Positions 1-9,500 of a DNA stretch of 64,000 nucleotides are shown piece by piece; the stretch's first letter is position 1; each line of letters opens with the position of its first letter. Source of the stretch: Candidatus Vicinibacter proximus (GTDB lineage: Bacteria > Bacteroidota > Bacteroidia > Chitinophagales > Saprospiraceae). The stretch covers positions 423,501 through 487,500 of the forward strand of contig JADJOE010000001.1 of assembly GCA_016713905.1 (NCBI GenBank), read 5' to 3'. A program made the position numbers and the translations under genes. Under the pieces are notes generated by a model, which had not been told where the DNA came from, searched no databases, and saw only the letters and a program-made list of their open reading frames with translations.

Positions 1-930
1 TTGGACTTTGTTCCATCGGAATATAAGTTTCAAGATCCGAAGTCTCCAAGGGATGCGCCAAGAAGTTCTAATTTGTTACTGGATCGCAATAAGATTGCTG
101 ACTTTGTTTCCATAAAAATGGGAGACATTACCGGGGACTCTAAGGCCAATGGAGCTCAGAATATTTTTACCAGATCATCTGGAAAACTAAATTTTGTAGT
201 TAATGATTTGGATTTAGTATCCGGTGAAAATTATAAAATAGGTTTTAAATCATCAGATTTTAAAAATATCGTTGGTTATCAGTTTACTTTAAAATTTGAT
301 CAGGGGAGTTTAAGGTATGAAGGGGTAGAGTCAGGAGCATTGCAAATCACAGAATCAAATTTTGGATCGACAAGAATTGCAGATGGTATCCTTACTACCA
401 GTTGGAATGCTGATGAGGGAGTTACTAGGAGTGAGAATGACGAGTTGTTTATTCTGAAATTTAAGGCTATAAAAAGTGGTAAACTGAGCAATTTGATGGT
501 GATTACCGGAAACCCTACCTTGGCACAAGCGTATGACGACAAGGATAACATTCTTGAAGCTGTATTGACCGCTAATACCGGTAAAGAAAGTGTGGAAAGC
601 GGTGTGTTTGAATTATTACAAAACGAACCAAATCCGTTTAGTAAAGAGACCAGCATAGGCTTTAGATTGCCGGAGACATCAGTAGTTAAATTAACCATTT
701 ATGATGCAACGGGTAAGGTCATTAGTGTTCAAGAGATCAAGGGACAAAAAGGACTCAACCAACACAAAGTGAGCATTGGCGAGTTAAATACATCAGGGGT
801 TTTATATTATCAATTGGCAAATCTTATTATATTTTTGCATAAAATATTGATTTTCAATAAGTTTGAGAGTAAATGTGTGTATAATTCCTATACATTATTG
901 ATTTGTTTGATAAGTGGATTACCCTATTAA
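1..930 (+). CDS. 3' end of a cohesin-like / T9SS sorting-domain surface protein, truncated (partial at window start)
   Basis: The reading frame is open at the window edge, so the TTG at base 1 is not a real start. A calcium-type motif (KMGDITGDSKANG, residues 39-51) is followed by a cohesin-like beta domain (about 60-185) and a T9SS type A sorting domain starting at ELLQNEPNPF (about 204-213). The protein is a clear paralogue of residues 190-460 of the product ending at 11155. Homology stops exactly after GVLYYQL (base 816). The paralogue then has 15 more residues ending KKMISVE, whereas this frame continues with 37 unrelated hydrophobic residues to the stop. T9SS sorting domains need their C-terminal end, so this copy is probably non-functional for secretion, or the base-816 junction is a rearrangement or misassembly. 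The domain calls are firm; the cause of truncation is inference. Confidence 0.8.
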   Translation: MDFVPSEYKFQDPKSPRDAPRSSNLLLDRNKIADFVSIKMGDITGDSKANGAQNIFTRSSGKLNFVVNDLDLVSGENYKIGFKSSDFKNIVGYQFTLKFDQGSLRYEGVESGALQITESNFGSTRIADGILTTSWNADEGVTRSENDELFILKFKAIKSGKLSNLMVITGNPTLAQAYDDKDNILEAVLTANTGKESVESGVFELLQNEPNPFSKETSIGFRLPETSVVKLTIYDATGKVISVQEIKGQKGLNQHKVSIGELNTSGVLYYQLANLIIFLHKILIFNKFESKCVYNSYTLLICLISGLPY

Positions 931-1167
931 TTGTATTTTCAATTTCTATCTCAAAAAAAAGTTGCAAAATGGAATAATAATTTTGCACAATTCAATCAGC
1001 CCATTATCTTTGTAATGATGAAGCAGTTATATATTTATTTTTTTTAATATAAAAAAGATACGTTTTTAACAGATTAGGTATTTACGAAGCATTTTAATAG
1101 ACCAAAACTCTCTCTCATGAAAACCCACTTTCAAGACATAAGGCTGTCCAGTTATGTGTAAGGAGGG

Positions 1168-1177
1168 TTTTTTTTTT
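1168..1177 (+). repeat. T10 homopolymer in the signal-peptide region of the giant gene
   Basis: Ten consecutive Ts lie 49 bases after the candidate ATG at 1117. The ATG frame stops just before the tract, and the frame that reads through it (L-G-F-F-P-F-K-P-L-F-S-Q) leads directly into the first HYR domain. A mononucleotide tract near the 5' end of a surface-protein gene is a classic position for slippage-based on/off switching. Whether this one varies cannot be seen from one sequence. Confidence 0.4.
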
Positions 1178-1253
1178 AGGATTTTTTCCTTTTAAACCAT
1201 TATTCTCCCAAATCACCTTATTATGCCCCCCTAACCTTTCGGTCAGTTGTACT

Positions 1254-1571
1254 ATGGAGATTCCTCCGACTCTTCCATTTACGGGGACCGCAACCACCAC
1301 ATGTGTTCCTAACACAGTCACGGTTACTCATTTAAGCGATGTAATTTCCAACCAGACGTGTGCTGACAGGTATACCTTAACCAGGACCTACAGGGCAACA
1401 GATCAGTGTGGCAATGTAGCTACCTGCCAGAGGATTATTACGGTTAATGACCAAACCCCTCCTATCGTAATTTGCCCACCAAATACGACGGCTCAGTGTT
1501 TTACAGATATTCCATTATTTTCAGTTCAGGAGAGTGATAATTGTAATGGTGCTAGTGGTCATGGTTATTAA
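1254..1571 (+). CDS. fragment 1 of giant protein: first HYR-like repeat
   Basis: This piece carries one complete repeat with the pattern SNQTCADRYTLTRTYRATDQCGN, followed by the NDQTPP linker and the start of a second repeat (SDNCNG). The frame is open upstream of the ATG at 1254 to the T10 tract, so that ATG is internal to the original gene. The frame ends at a TAA (1569-1571) in a spot where the neighbouring repeats read TVTxxSD. The same frame resumes directly after the stop with TTNRTCYNRFTLTRT, so a cluster of compensating indels surrounds it. HYR domains are immunoglobulin-like beta sandwiches found in extracellular adhesion proteins. Confidence 0.6.
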   Translation: MEIPPTLPFTGTATTTCVPNTVTVTHLSDVISNQTCADRYTLTRTYRATDQCGNVATCQRIITVNDQTPPIVICPPNTTAQCFTDIPLFSVQESDNCNGASGHGY

Positions 1572-1684
1572 GTGACTGATACCACCAATAGAACATGCTA
1601 TAACCGATTTACATTAACAAGAACCGCCAGAGCTACCGATAGTTGTGGTAACTCTGCTACCCGCAGTCAGGTAATTTACCGTTA

Positions 1685-2356
1685 ATGATAACAACGGTCC
1701 GACAATTACTTGTCCAGGACCTCTCACTGTTAGTTGTGCTGCCTGGAAGTACCTCCACCAGATACAAACTTGTCATCGTTTCCGATGGTTGTACCGGTGG
1801 TTCAATAACAAGAGCTTTCGTAAGCGATGTAATCAGCGGACAAACTTGTGCCAACAGATATACACTGACAAGAACCTATAGAGCTACCGATATCTGTGGT
1901 AATGTTTCTACTTGTACCCAAATTATCACAGTGAATGATCAAACACTTCCGACTTTAACCTGTCCGGGTCCTTTGACCGTAAGCTGTTCTTCTGATGTAC
2001 CTCCACCCAATATTTCCCTTGTAACCGGGGTTAGCGACAATTGTGTTGGAACAGTTACAGTTTCTCACATAAGTGATGTAATCAGTGGTCAGACCTGTGC
2101 CAACAGATATACTCTTACAAGAACTTACAGAGCAACTGATGTTTGTGGTAATACTGCACAGTGTACACAAATTATTACGGTAAATGATCAAACACCTCCA
2201 ACATTGACATGTCCCGGACCAATTACGGTTAGTTGCGCTCCTGAAATTCCTCCTGTTAATACAAACTCTGTAACCGGAGTAAGTGATAATTGTCCGGGTA
2301 CCGTAACTGTGAGCCATGTAAGTGATTGTTACCTCCAATCAAACCTGTACGAATAG
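1685..2356 (+). CDS. fragment 2 of giant protein: HYR-like repeats
   Basis: Two full repeats are readable (TRTYRATDICGNVSTC and TRTYRATDVCGNTAQC), plus most of a third. The first ~20 residues come from the wrong frame of the preceding repeat: the expected CAAEVPPPDTN is visible in another frame over 1738-1768. The annotated start is therefore an artefact of the frameshifts. The 3' end shows VSHVSD followed by CYLQSNLYE instead of VISNQTCTNRF. Removing one T near 2326 restores the repeat and fuses this piece to the next. Confidence 0.6.
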   Translation: MITTVRQLLVQDLSLLVVLPGSTSTRYKLVIVSDGCTGGSITRAFVSDVISGQTCANRYTLTRTYRATDICGNVSTCTQIITVNDQTLPTLTCPGPLTVSCSSDVPPPNISLVTGVSDNCVGTVTVSHISDVISGQTCANRYTLTRTYRATDVCGNTAQCTQIITVNDQTPPTLTCPGPITVSCAPEIPPVNTNSVTGVSDNCPGTVTVSHVSDCYLQSNLYE

Positions 2357-4838
2357 ATTTACGGTAACAAGAACTTACAGAGCCACTGATGTATGTGGAA
2401 ACACTGCTCAATGTACTCAAATCATAACTGTTAATGACCAAACACCTCCTGTTATAGTATGTCCTGCAAATATTACAGTAAGCTGTGCTTCTTTAGTTCC
2501 AGCTCCAAATGTAAGTGGGCCCACTTTACTTGCGAATTATCCTTTAATATCTAATCTAACAGATGCCACCGGAACTTTTGGACCTGCAGTCTTGTCTGGA
2601 AACCCAACACCACCTGTTCCACCAACATTTGGAACTCCATTATGCCAAAACGGGATATATATTAGTAACCCAAATGGACAGAATGTTACATTTCCAAATA
2701 TCGGATCATTAAATACCAATAATTTCATTCTGAATATTGATTTTCAATTAAATGGATATGGAGCCGCGCCAGGAAATCCAGTAATCATGGGGGGTAATAG
2801 TTTTCGCTGGATTGGGATCTATGTTTCACCTTCAGGAGCATTAGGTTTTAAGCACAACAATAGTAATCTTGTGTTTTCCTCCACAACGGTTTTACTGAAC
2901 AAGTGGTACTCTGCTAAATTAGCTTATGATGCTGGTAGTGTAACCCTAATATTAGATGGTGTTTCCGTTTTAACTTCAGTTGTAGGGCCATTGAATACTG
3001 GTGGAAATCTAAATTTCACCACAAATGACTTTTCTCAAGGAAGAGCTCATAACGGTTGCATTCGTAATTTTTCAATATACAACGGAGCCCTGGTTAATGC
3101 ATTTGATAATTGTAATGGAATTCCAACCATAACTCATCTTGGTGATGCTATAAGTAATCAGACTTGTGCCAACCGCTATACAATTACCAGAACATACAGA
3201 GCAACAGACTATTGTGGAAATTCTGCAACATGCACCCAAACAATAACTGTCAATGACGTAACCCCACCAACCATCACTTGTCCGCCAAATGTTACTACTG
3301 CTTGTGCAGGGGGAGCACCACCAGCAAATTTTGCAGGCGGATCGGCATCTGACAATTGTGGAGGAGTACCAACCGTGACTCATGTAAGTGATGTATATAG
3401 TTCAGCTCCATGCCAGATAACCAGAACTTATAGGGCTACAGATGCATGCGGGAATTCGGCTACTTGTGTGCAAATTATTACACTCAGTGATGCTGTACCA
3501 CCTGTCATTACCTGCCCAACGACCGTTACAGTAAGTTGTACAAATCAAGTTCCACCACCACTTCCTTTTGGCGGTACGGTTTCGGATAACTGCGGAGGAA
3601 CACCAACCGTTGTTCATGTCGGCGACGTAATAAGTGGTCAAACTTGTACTAACCGATATACCATTACCAGAACATACAGAGCCACGGATGCTTGTGGAAA
3701 TACAGCAACTTGTGCAGCTATCATTATTGTAAATGATCAAACCGGACCAACGTTGACTTGTCCAACAAATGTTACAGTACAATGCGATACAGATATTCCT
3801 CTACCAGGTGCATCTGCTAGCGACAATTGTAATGGTTTGATTACAGTTACCTTGATCTCAGAAGTCAGATCAAATGTAACCTGTACCCATAGATTTACTT
3901 TGACAAGAACTTATAGAGCTACTGACGAATGCGGTAACTCAAGTCAATGCACACAAACCATTACGGTGTTTGATAATACCCCACCTGTCATAAATTGTCC
4001 TATAAATTTAACGGTACAATGTGCGACGGATGTTCCTTTGCCGGGAGCAACTGCCAGCGACAATTGTTCGGGTTTGATAACTGTTACACTTATTTCTGAA
4101 ACCATTTCAAATCAAACCTGTGCAAATAGGTTTACGGTTACTAGAGTCTATAGGGCAACTGATGTCTGCGGGAATTCATCCCAATGTACACAAGTCATAA
4201 CCGTTTTTGACAACACTCCTCCGACGCTAACTTGCCCAGCAAATACTACCGTGCAGTGTGCAGCTGATGTACCACCGGTTAATGTTAATACTGTAACCAA
4301 TGTTTCTGATAATTGCGGAGGCACGGTAACAGTTACTTGGGTTAGTGATGTAATCAGTAATCAAACCTGTGCAAATAGATACACGCTAACAAGAACTTAC
4401 AGAGCGACAGACGTTTGTGGAAATTCAGCTACCTGCGCTCAGATAATTACCGTTTTTGACAACACACCTCCAACACTAACTTGTCCAGGCCCAATCACAG
4501 TAAGTTGTTCCAGGGATGTACCGGCACCTAATCCGGCTACTGTAACACCTACTTCCGACAATTGCGGGGGAACTGTTACAGTTACTTGGGTAAGTGATGT
4601 GATTTCAAACCAAACCTGTGTCAACAGATATACCTTAACAAGAACATACAGAGCAACAGACGTTTGTGGAAATTCCGCAACTTGTACTCAGATTATAACA
4701 GTAAATGATGTAACCGCACCAACTATTACATGTCCTCCTCCGGTTACCGTAACCTGTGCTTCTCAAGTTCCTCCAGCTAACTTTGCAGGGGGAAGTTCAA
4801 GCGATAATTGTGGTGGAACACCAACTGTTATTTTGTAA
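2322..4838 (+). CDS. fragment 3 of giant protein: eight HYR-like repeats with a nested LamG-like domain
   Basis: This is 838 residues with eight copies of the TRTYRATD-CGN repeat. Each copy has paired cysteines (TC...CGN...C, CP, SC or QC) and an NDxTPP or FDNTPP linker. A LamG/concanavalin-like domain of about 190 residues sits inside the first of these repeats (residues 69-258), with patterns such as NFILNIDFQLNG, WIGIYVSPSGALGF and KWYSAKLAYDAG. The repeat resumes directly after it with DNCNGIPTITH. The start codon is an artefact, since the frame joins fragment 2 when one T is removed. The frame ends at 4838 because one base is missing in the THVSD segment. Confidence 0.7.
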   Translation: MIVTSNQTCTNRFTVTRTYRATDVCGNTAQCTQIITVNDQTPPVIVCPANITVSCASLVPAPNVSGPTLLANYPLISNLTDATGTFGPAVLSGNPTPPVPPTFGTPLCQNGIYISNPNGQNVTFPNIGSLNTNNFILNIDFQLNGYGAAPGNPVIMGGNSFRWIGIYVSPSGALGFKHNNSNLVFSSTTVLLNKWYSAKLAYDAGSVTLILDGVSVLTSVVGPLNTGGNLNFTTNDFSQGRAHNGCIRNFSIYNGALVNAFDNCNGIPTITHLGDAISNQTCANRYTITRTYRATDYCGNSATCTQTITVNDVTPPTITCPPNVTTACAGGAPPANFAGGSASDNCGGVPTVTHVSDVYSSAPCQITRTYRATDACGNSATCVQIITLSDAVPPVITCPTTVTVSCTNQVPPPLPFGGTVSDNCGGTPTVVHVGDVISGQTCTNRYTITRTYRATDACGNTATCAAIIIVNDQTGPTLTCPTNVTVQCDTDIPLPGASASDNCNGLITVTLISEVRSNVTCTHRFTLTRTYRATDECGNSSQCTQTITVFDNTPPVINCPINLTVQCATDVPLPGATASDNCSGLITVTLISETISNQTCANRFTVTRVYRATDVCGNSSQCTQVITVFDNTPPTLTCPANTTVQCAADVPPVNVNTVTNVSDNCGGTVTVTWVSDVISNQTCANRYTLTRTYRATDVCGNSATCAQIITVFDNTPPTLTCPGPITVSCSRDVPAPNPATVTPTSDNCGGTVTVTWVSDVISNQTCVNRYTLTRTYRATDVCGNSATCTQIITVNDVTAPTITCPPPVTVTCASQVPPANFAGGSSSDNCGGTPTVIL
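2526..3095 (+). other. LamG/concanavalin-like domain nested inside an HYR repeat
   Basis: Within fragment 3, residues 69-258 interrupt a repeat between VPAPNVSGPT and DNCNGIPTITH. The inserted segment has the alternating beta-strand character and ligand-loop patterns of a laminin-G/concanavalin fold (FPNIGSLNTNNFILNIDFQL, GIYVSPSGALGFKHNN, KWYSAKLAYD, VTLILDGVSV). It is in frame on both sides. Such domains commonly bind glycans or proteins; the ligand cannot be told from sequence. Confidence 0.6.
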
Positions 4839-6547
4839 GTGATGTAGAAAGTAATGTAATCTGTGTAAACAGAAAAACGATCACTAGAACATACAGAGCA
4901 ACTGATGAGTGTGGAAACTCTGCTACTTGTACTCAGATTATCACCGTAAGTGATTTGGTTCCACCTACTATTACCTGTCCGGCAAATACCACCGTTACGT
5001 GTGCTGTATTTGTACCTCCGGCTCTTCCATTCACCGGAAGTGCATCTGATAATTGTGGAGGGACACCTACTATTACTCATGTTGGGGATGTAATTACCAA
5101 CCAAACGTGCAGGGATAGATTTACTTTAACAAGGACTTATAGAGCTACGGACGCATGTGGTAACTCAGCGACTTGTGCTCAGATTATTACTGTTTTTGAT
5201 AATGTTGCCCCATCTGTTATTTGTCCTGCCCCTGTTACCGTTCAGTGTGCCAGTGCAGTACCACCAGTAGACGTAAATACCGTAATAACCGCAGACTTGT
5301 GTGGAAATGCCGGTCTGGTAGTTACCCACGTTGGAGATGTGATCAGTGGTCAGACTTGTGCCAACAGATTTACTGTTACCAGAACCTATAGGTCAACAGA
5401 TGTATGTGGCAATTCGGCTACTTGCTCTCAGATTATAACCGTATTCGACAATACAGCACCGGTTGTAGTGTGCAGGAATGTGACCATATTCCTGGATGCC
5501 AATGGCAATGCTACGGTTACCCCTGTTCAGTTATTGTCCAGCGTGTCTGACAATTGTACTGCTACTCCTGCATTGGTCTTGACAGCTGTACCGTCCACAT
5601 TTACTTGTGCCAACATTGGGCCAAATAATGTGAATTTAAGGGCTACAGATGAATGTGGCAACGTAGGCACCTGCCTTGCTGTAGTTACGGTAGTAGATAA
5701 CCTACCACCGGTTATCATGGGTTGTCCAACAAAATCACCTGTTACCATAAACTTAGGACCTGGGGAGTGTGAAGCCAGCTGGGATGCACCACCATTTATG
5801 GCGATGGACAATTGTCCTGCAGGCGCATACTTTGGCAACCGAAATACGACCACAGTATGTTTGCCACCGGCATCTTACTGGTCAATTACAGGAGGAGCTG
5901 CGAGCTGGGGAGTAATGTTTGACCTGATTAATACTTCAGGAAGTTTATTGAATTTACAGTTGTTGGGAGAACGAGCATTTGCGAACGTACCACACAACAT
6001 ATATTATACCACAAATCCGGGAGGTCACGCGCCGGTAGTAGCTACGCCGAATGCATGGACCTTATGTGCGACAAGGACCCCTACATCCGGAGCACAGTTC
6101 ACCACAGTGATAGACAGCTTCAGATTGTTGACCGGAACAAGGACAGATACGATCAAGCGATGTGCACCAATACAAACTGAGACTACAGTGTTGGGCTGTT
6201 TGACGATGGCACCTGGAGAGACCAGAGGAATCTATATCCATGCACCTGGAACAGGAGGCACGAATGCATCCCTGTTCAGTGGCTGTGCCGGAAGACCGAT
6301 GGGAGATGCCAATATTCGAACACCGATAGATGGAGCAACGTATACTGGAGGTCAGTTTGCAGCACCATTTATCAACAGTTCATTTGGATTTGGAGGCGCC
6401 AACTGGATGGGCGTGATCGGTTACAATCTGGCGAATTCGAATCGGGTACCATTGGTACAGACCTGTGGAGCGCCATATGGTCCTGGATGTTTTTTTCCCG
6501 ATAGGATGTACAAAGCTTTGTTACCGTGCGACAGATGCCTCGGGTAA
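4808..6547 (+). CDS. fragment 4 of giant protein: HYR-like repeats plus a nested unknown domain
   Basis: Residues 10-220 hold three more TRTYRATD/TRTYRSTD repeats. A divergent HYR domain follows (about 220-296, ending NLRATDECGNVGTC). Another begins at PPVIMGCPTKSPVTINLGPGECEASWDAP. This last one is interrupted after MDNCPAGAYF by a Gly/Thr-rich domain of about 200 residues (346-545) and resumes as LVQTCGAPYGPGCFF. After the T7 tract at 6490-6496 the frame is wrong for its final 15 residues. Reading six Ts gives FFPIGCTKLCYRATDASGNVGTC, which completes the domain in fragment 5. I do not recognise the nested domain. Confidence 0.65.
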   Translation: MWWNTNCYFVSDVESNVICVNRKTITRTYRATDECGNSATCTQIITVSDLVPPTITCPANTTVTCAVFVPPALPFTGSASDNCGGTPTITHVGDVITNQTCRDRFTLTRTYRATDACGNSATCAQIITVFDNVAPSVICPAPVTVQCASAVPPVDVNTVITADLCGNAGLVVTHVGDVISGQTCANRFTVTRTYRSTDVCGNSATCSQIITVFDNTAPVVVCRNVTIFLDANGNATVTPVQLLSSVSDNCTATPALVLTAVPSTFTCANIGPNNVNLRATDECGNVGTCLAVVTVVDNLPPVIMGCPTKSPVTINLGPGECEASWDAPPFMAMDNCPAGAYFGNRNTTTVCLPPASYWSITGGAASWGVMFDLINTSGSLLNLQLLGERAFANVPHNIYYTTNPGGHAPVVATPNAWTLCATRTPTSGAQFTTVIDSFRLLTGTRTDTIKRCAPIQTETTVLGCLTMAPGETRGIYIHAPGTGGTNASLFSGCAGRPMGDANIRTPIDGATYTGGQFAAPFINSSFGFGGANWMGVIGYNLANSNRVPLVQTCGAPYGPGCFFPDRMYKALLPCDRCLG

Positions 6548-9500
6548 TGTGGGTACTTGTGAGTTTGAGGTGTGTGTAAATAAATATGCAAATCCAACCA
6601 GAGCACTGGCATGTAATGATGACATCCAAATCAGTCTGGACGATAGCTGCAGAGCTACGATCTACCCTGATATGGTACTGGAAGGAGGTCCATACTCTTG
6701 CTATGATGATTACATAGTAGAAGTTAGAGACTGGAAGGGAGGACCATTGATCGACCGTGATCCAAACAGGAGAGGGGTACAAATCAATGGCAACGACATA
6801 GGAAGAGAATTAAAGATAACGATAATAGATCCAGTAACCGGCAACAGCTGTTGGGGACATGGAAGAGTTGAGGATAAGATAGCACCTTACATGACTTGTC
6901 CTCCGGATGTAAGCTTATCGTGCGGATCAAGTACAGCACCAAGTGTAGCAGGTCAGCCAAGTGTTTACGAGAATTGTGGTGGAGCAAGTATTGGCTATCG
7001 TGACAGTGAAGTTCAGGGAGGATGTCCGCAAGGATATGCAAGAAGAATTACTAGAACCTGGACAGCCACGGATGCCTCCGGCAATAAATCAGTATGTGTA
7101 CAGACCATTACTGTAAAGATTGGAGATTTATTTGAGGTGACCGTTCCATCGAACTATGACAATTTGGATCAGCCTGCGTTAGAATGTGATGAGAAGATAG
7201 ACAGGAATAAGAATGTAACACCACACATGGCGGATTTCCCTGAGTGTGTTGATGGGTATATCCTGGATTCAGCGTTTTGGTTGGCAAATCCAAACGCACC
7301 GGATCAGTATCCAAACAGAAGGTTACCGAGAGTGTTGGGTTGGAATTGTATCGATGATGTGAATGATCCACATTATGGACATCCAAGTCCTGATCCAGTG
7401 TATTATCCACAGCACAGACAATGGTCACCAAACAATCCATTGTGCTGGGGCCCTGACCGCCACATTATGTGGGTAGGAACAGGAAGACCTGGAGGAGCGG
7501 AGTGTTCTAATCTTACAGTGACGTATAAGGATATCGTATTTGACCTGGCGACACCTGGATGTGATGCAGGTCCTGTAGGCTGTTTCAAAGTATTGAGACA
7601 GTGGACAGTGATGGATTGGTGTACGAGCCAGGTGGGTGGTCATAACCAAATCATCAAGGTAATAGACGATGAAGGACCACAGGTATTGTATCCGGACAGT
7701 GCACGGGTGAATATGGAGAGCTGGACATGTACAGGACGCTGGGAAGTACCTGCGCCATGGATATTGGACAATTGTTCAAATGAAGTACACTACACAGTGG
7801 AAGTGGACAATGGAACGGTATTAGGAGATGAGACAGCAGGCTTTGTGGTGTTGGATATGCCGGAAGGAATATACAATGGGTATATAGTTGCAACGGATTG
7901 TTGTGGCAACATCACGAAGAAGCGAATAGTGTTGAATGTAATAGACCGAGTACCGCCACAGGCAGTATGTCGTACAGCTACGGTGGTGAGCCTTAATGGA
8001 AATCAGAGTCCATTGACGAATTATGCGAGATTGCATGCAGAAGATCTGGATGAGGGTAGCTTTGACAATTGCCAACCACATGTATACTTCAAAGTGATCA
8101 GAATGGCAGAATTGCTGGGAACGAACAATGGAAGTAACTCAAACAACGTGGTGGCCTGTCAGGGACGCAACGGAGATGACAACAGTATATTGGCAGGCAA
8201 CCAGATTTATTTTGATGATTATACAGATTTCTGCTGTGCGGATGTAGGGACGAAAGTGATGGTAGTGTTACGAGTGTTTGATGTAGATCCGGGACCGGGA
8301 CCTGTGACGCCGATCAGGATGACAAGTACGAGCAGTGTGTTGAATGGAAGATTCAGCGACTGTATGGTAGAAGTGGAAGTACAAAACAAAGCAGTACCTA
8401 CAGTGATAGCACCACCGAATATAGTGGTAAGTTGCTGGTTCTGGTTTGATGTAACGAAGTTGACGAATCCGAATGATGCGACTTTTGGAAAAGTAGTAAC
8501 GAGCTTAACCGACAGGAGGAAAGTGGTAACCAAGGATTTGGTATGCTACAAATTCTGTGAGCGCAATGATTATACAGGTTACCCTGGATATGTACAGACG
8601 AATGCACAACCGAAACCTGCACCGAACCAGGCATGTGAATACTACTATCAGTATTTTGACACTGCACATTGGGACAGGAAGTATGAGTTGACCTGGGGAT
8701 TTGACGGATATGTATTGAGTCCATGCGGGTCAACGCCTACAATTACGGTAAATGACCTAAGAGAGTGTGGTCAGGGTGTGATACAAAGGATCATTTCGAC
8801 CACAGGACCTAACAACATCAATGTAACAGCGATACAGACAATCTGGGTAGTAGATTGCGATCCATTCTATATAGATGATGTAGCATGTAACGATCCGAGA
8901 TATACGGACTTATTGTGGCCAAACGGAGTGTGTACACAGACGCCGGTAACCTTGGATGGTTGTGGAGCAGATATTTCCCCGGACAATCCACAATTGGGAC
9001 GCCCACAGGTGATCAATAATGCAGATGACAACTGTGCGTTATTGTCGATAGAATATTTTGACGAGCAGTTTAACATAGAGCCGGATGCATGCTTCAAGGT
9101 GTTGAGGAGATGGGTGGTGATCGACTGGTGTCAGTACGATCCATTTATCGATCCTGATCATGGAAGATGGGAGGCATTACAGGTAATCAAAGTAAGGGAT
9201 CAAAATCGTCCGGTGGTAAGTTGCAATGTAGGACCATGTGAACCGGCGAAGATCGACAGCAAGTTAGGCGTGTGTGTAGGTCATATCAGTTTGACGGCAA
9301 GTGCTACAGATAATTGTACGCCAGCCGACTGGTTGTTCTGGGAATATAAGATAGATGCGTTCAATGATGGCAAGGGCGTACATGGAGGATATGACTTCCG
9401 GGTAGGCACGTTGACCAGCAAACAATATGCAGCAGGGGATACGGTAGAATTCAGTCACAATCCATTTGCAGATGACAGTCACAATCCATTCAACGCAAGT

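Larger units (their letters stand above)
1260..5470 (+). repeat. tandem array of about 15 HYR-like coding repeats
   Basis: Fifteen copies of a unit of roughly 70-80 codons are recognisable by the core TRTYRATDxCGNxxxC. They fall 2, 2, 8 and 3 in the four successive frame pieces; one is degenerate (TRTARATDSCGNSATR near 1610-1660). Each unit has the order CPxxxTVxC, VPPP, SDNCGG, VTxxSDVISNQTCxNR, TRTYRATD, CGNSATCxQIITV, NDxTPP. Neighbouring copies are close at the base level, so recombination, copy-number change and assembly collapse are all plausible here. Confidence 0.85.

Noticed and set aside
300..698. 132-codon minus-strand open frame
   Set aside because: Antisense of the cohesin-like/T9SS coding region.
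1260..5470. Regular DNA repeats resembling an array
   Set aside because: Units are ~240 bases, coding and in frame with HYR-like domains; not CRISPR repeats and no cas genes are present.
6490..6496. Programmed ribosomal frameshift at the T7 run
   Set aside because: Many other unrelated frame breaks occur in the same gene and no stimulatory structure was evident; error, decay or slippage is simpler.
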